A stretch of DNA of 64,000 nt, taken from contig CAIVQH010000004.1 of NCBI GenBank assembly GCA_903907995.1, positions 1 to 64,000 of the forward strand. The letters are read 5' to 3'. This DNA is from an uncultured Verrucomicrobiota bacterium. Its GTDB lineage: Bacteria > Verrucomicrobiota > Verrucomicrobiia > Limisphaerales > UBA9464. Below the pieces are notes generated by a model. That model did not search any database, was not told the DNA's origin, and saw nothing but the letters and a program-made list of their open reading frames with translations. Below are positions 62,949-64,000 of this stretch, piece by piece. Position 1 is the stretch's first letter; each line of letters starts with the position of its first letter. Both the position numbers and the translations under genes were made by a program.

Positions 62949-63875
62949 TTAACGGCGCTTCCAGAGGCGCACGAGGGCAAGCCCCGCCAAGGCGCTGGCG
63001 CAGACCCCGTACGACGCTGGTTCAGGCACCGACGAGAGGGTGTAGCCAATCGCCTGCATCGCGGTGATGTCGGCGGAGCTCATGTGGGTGGGCGTAAAAC
63101 TGTCTCCCGCAGCGTTAAAGGCGTCGATCGGATCGCCGCTGTCCCAGTCCTGCAAGTCTCCGCCTCCAGGACCGTTGAAGCCTTTGATTTTCGTCACACC
63201 GCCGTCCTTGGAAAAATAGACGCCGGTCGCCGTCGGGGAGATGCCCCGCACGCCGGGCGCGGTAAAGCGGTACAGGTCGTAGGGCAAAAGCCCGCCGTCA
63301 AAGCTCTGGGTGCGTCCCAAGACCTCGGAGATCTCATGCTCCGCCGTGCCAATGAAATCCAAGGACCCCGCCGGTTGCGGGTTGGCGGGGTTAAAAGTAT
63401 ACCCGGCAAAGGGTTCCAATATTATCGACCCGGCGACCCCGGGGTTGTTTCCGTTGGCGAGCAGCGTTTTGATGGGCAGCCCGATGGCGGCTGCATTGGC
63501 GACCGTCAGTTCATACTTTTGAGCGCCGGCAAACGGGTCGCTGGTCGGCAACCCGGCCGCGGCAACCGATGAATGGGCGGCCAAGGCGTTCCGGAGTTCG
63601 GTGTAGGAGTAAAACTCCGTAAAGGACCCGCCGCTGGCGCCGCCCGTTCCGCCGAGCGATACGTCGACATTGACGGTGGCGTTGTTGCTGAAGAGCGAGC
63701 TGAACTGGGACGCGGCGTAGTTGAAGGCCGCTTCATAGGACGCCGCGTTGGGAGCGGAGGTCACGGTCGAGTCAAACGTAGGCACAATCCTCAATTGGGC
63801 GTGCGCTTGGACGCCGGTCACGGCAATCGCTGCCAAGGCCAGCTTAAATCCACGCTGATGGGTTGATGTGGTCAT
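62949..63875 (-). CDS. PEP-CTERM-tailed putative metalloprotease (NF038122-like)
   Basis: This 308-residue secreted protein starts at ATG 63875 with a signal peptide (LALAAIAVTGVQAHA). The segment AEHEISEVLGRTQ resembles the zinc-binding helix of the NF038122 family of PEP-CTERM metalloproteases, although the strict HExxH is changed to HEISE. The C-terminus has the sorting signal VPEPASYG, a hydrophobic helix (VCASALAGLALVRLW) and KRR, as needed for exosortase processing. It stands alone at the right end of the window. Confidence 0.8.
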   Translation of the reverse strand: MTTSTHQRGFKLALAAIAVTGVQAHAQLRIVPTFDSTVTSAPNAASYEAAFNYAASQFSSLFSNNATVNVDVSLGGTGGASGGSFTEFYSYTELRNALAAHSSVAAAGLPTSDPFAGAQKYELTVANAAAIGLPIKTLLANGNNPGVAGSIILEPFAGYTFNPANPQPAGSLDFIGTAEHEISEVLGRTQSFDGGLLPYDLYRFTAPGVRGISPTATGVYFSKDGGVTKIKGFNGPGGGDLQDWDSGDPIDAFNAAGDSFTPTHMSSADITAMQAIGYTLSSVPEPASYGVCASALAGLALVRLWKRR

Positions 63876-64000
63876 ATTGGGTTGCTGAGTATCGTTGAGC
63901 CGAATTGACGCAACACGCGCCTTTGAGGATGAGCGTGCAGGGGTGGGTTGAATGACAAGACCTTCGTCACAGGGTTCCCTGGAACTCAAGAGGTTTTCTC

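Noticed and set aside
62949..63030. Expectation of an exosortase gene near the PEP-CTERM protein
   Set aside because: No exosortase-like membrane protein is visible in the window; it must be encoded elsewhere if present.

Overview
The window comes from a high-GC Gram-negative bacterium, most likely of the phylum Verrucomicrobiota. Pointers are a protein with a PEP-CTERM sorting tail (62949-63875), a TIGR04073-type lipoprotein linked to exosortase systems (37669-38097), a protein kinase with beta-propeller repeats beside an atypical sigma-like protein (51115-55616), three DUF5009 membrane acyltransferase-like genes, large secreted repeat proteins, and few Shine-Dalgarno sites with many GTG/TTG starts. 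This placement is inference from gene content. The region looks chromosomal: ordinary housekeeping genes (prfA, rpmE2, glnS, ilvD, ispE, tolQRAB-pal, tatAC, mntH, one tRNA) alternate with lineage-specific genes. The only mobile-element trace is a transposase tail at the left edge.

Layout. 1-7.4 kb: transposase tail, a 1255-residue secreted multi-propeller protein, PBP4-type D,D-carboxypeptidase, and small genes including cutA. 7.4-12.6 kb: tRNA-dihydrouridine synthase; a four-gene cassette (ABC ATPase, FtsX-like permease, histidine-rich lipoprotein, DUF3299 protein) resembling metal-linked Zrg systems; a metallophosphoesterase. 12.6-18.4 kb: an ECF sigma factor and ChrR-like cupin anti-sigma, divergent from DUF4331, TPR and HupE/UreJ-like genes. 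18.4-25.8 kb: small lipoproteins, a DUF5009 protein, tRNA-Asp, glcD-like oxidase, a DHPS-like protein, prfA and rpmE2. 26-31.3 kb: an FG-GAP protein and a manganese locus in which porin, mntH and uspA are divergent from mntR. 31.4-39 kb: the Tol-Pal operon with an extra zinc-ribbon gene between tolQ and tolR, followed by tatA and tatC, a TIGR04073 lipoprotein and ispE. 39-51 kb: ppnP, an orphan sugar-binding protein, ilvD, an RCC1-repeat protein, a GH31 glucosidase with a lipoprotein, a BASS-like transporter and glnS. 51-56.7 kb: Ser/Thr kinase with WD-like repeats, a degenerate sigma-like partner and a group 2 sigma-70 factor. 57-64 kb: a four-gene operon of two DUF5009 proteins, a solute-binding protein and an ABC ATPase with no permease, then a DUF6438 protein and a PEP-CTERM putative metalloprotease.

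The most unusual points are the triplicated double-zinc-ribbon membrane protein inside the Tol operon, the permease-less ABC/DUF5009 operon, the manganese locus with its own porin and a candidate tandem operator, the Zrg-like metal cassette, and a family of long imperfect palindromes between genes.
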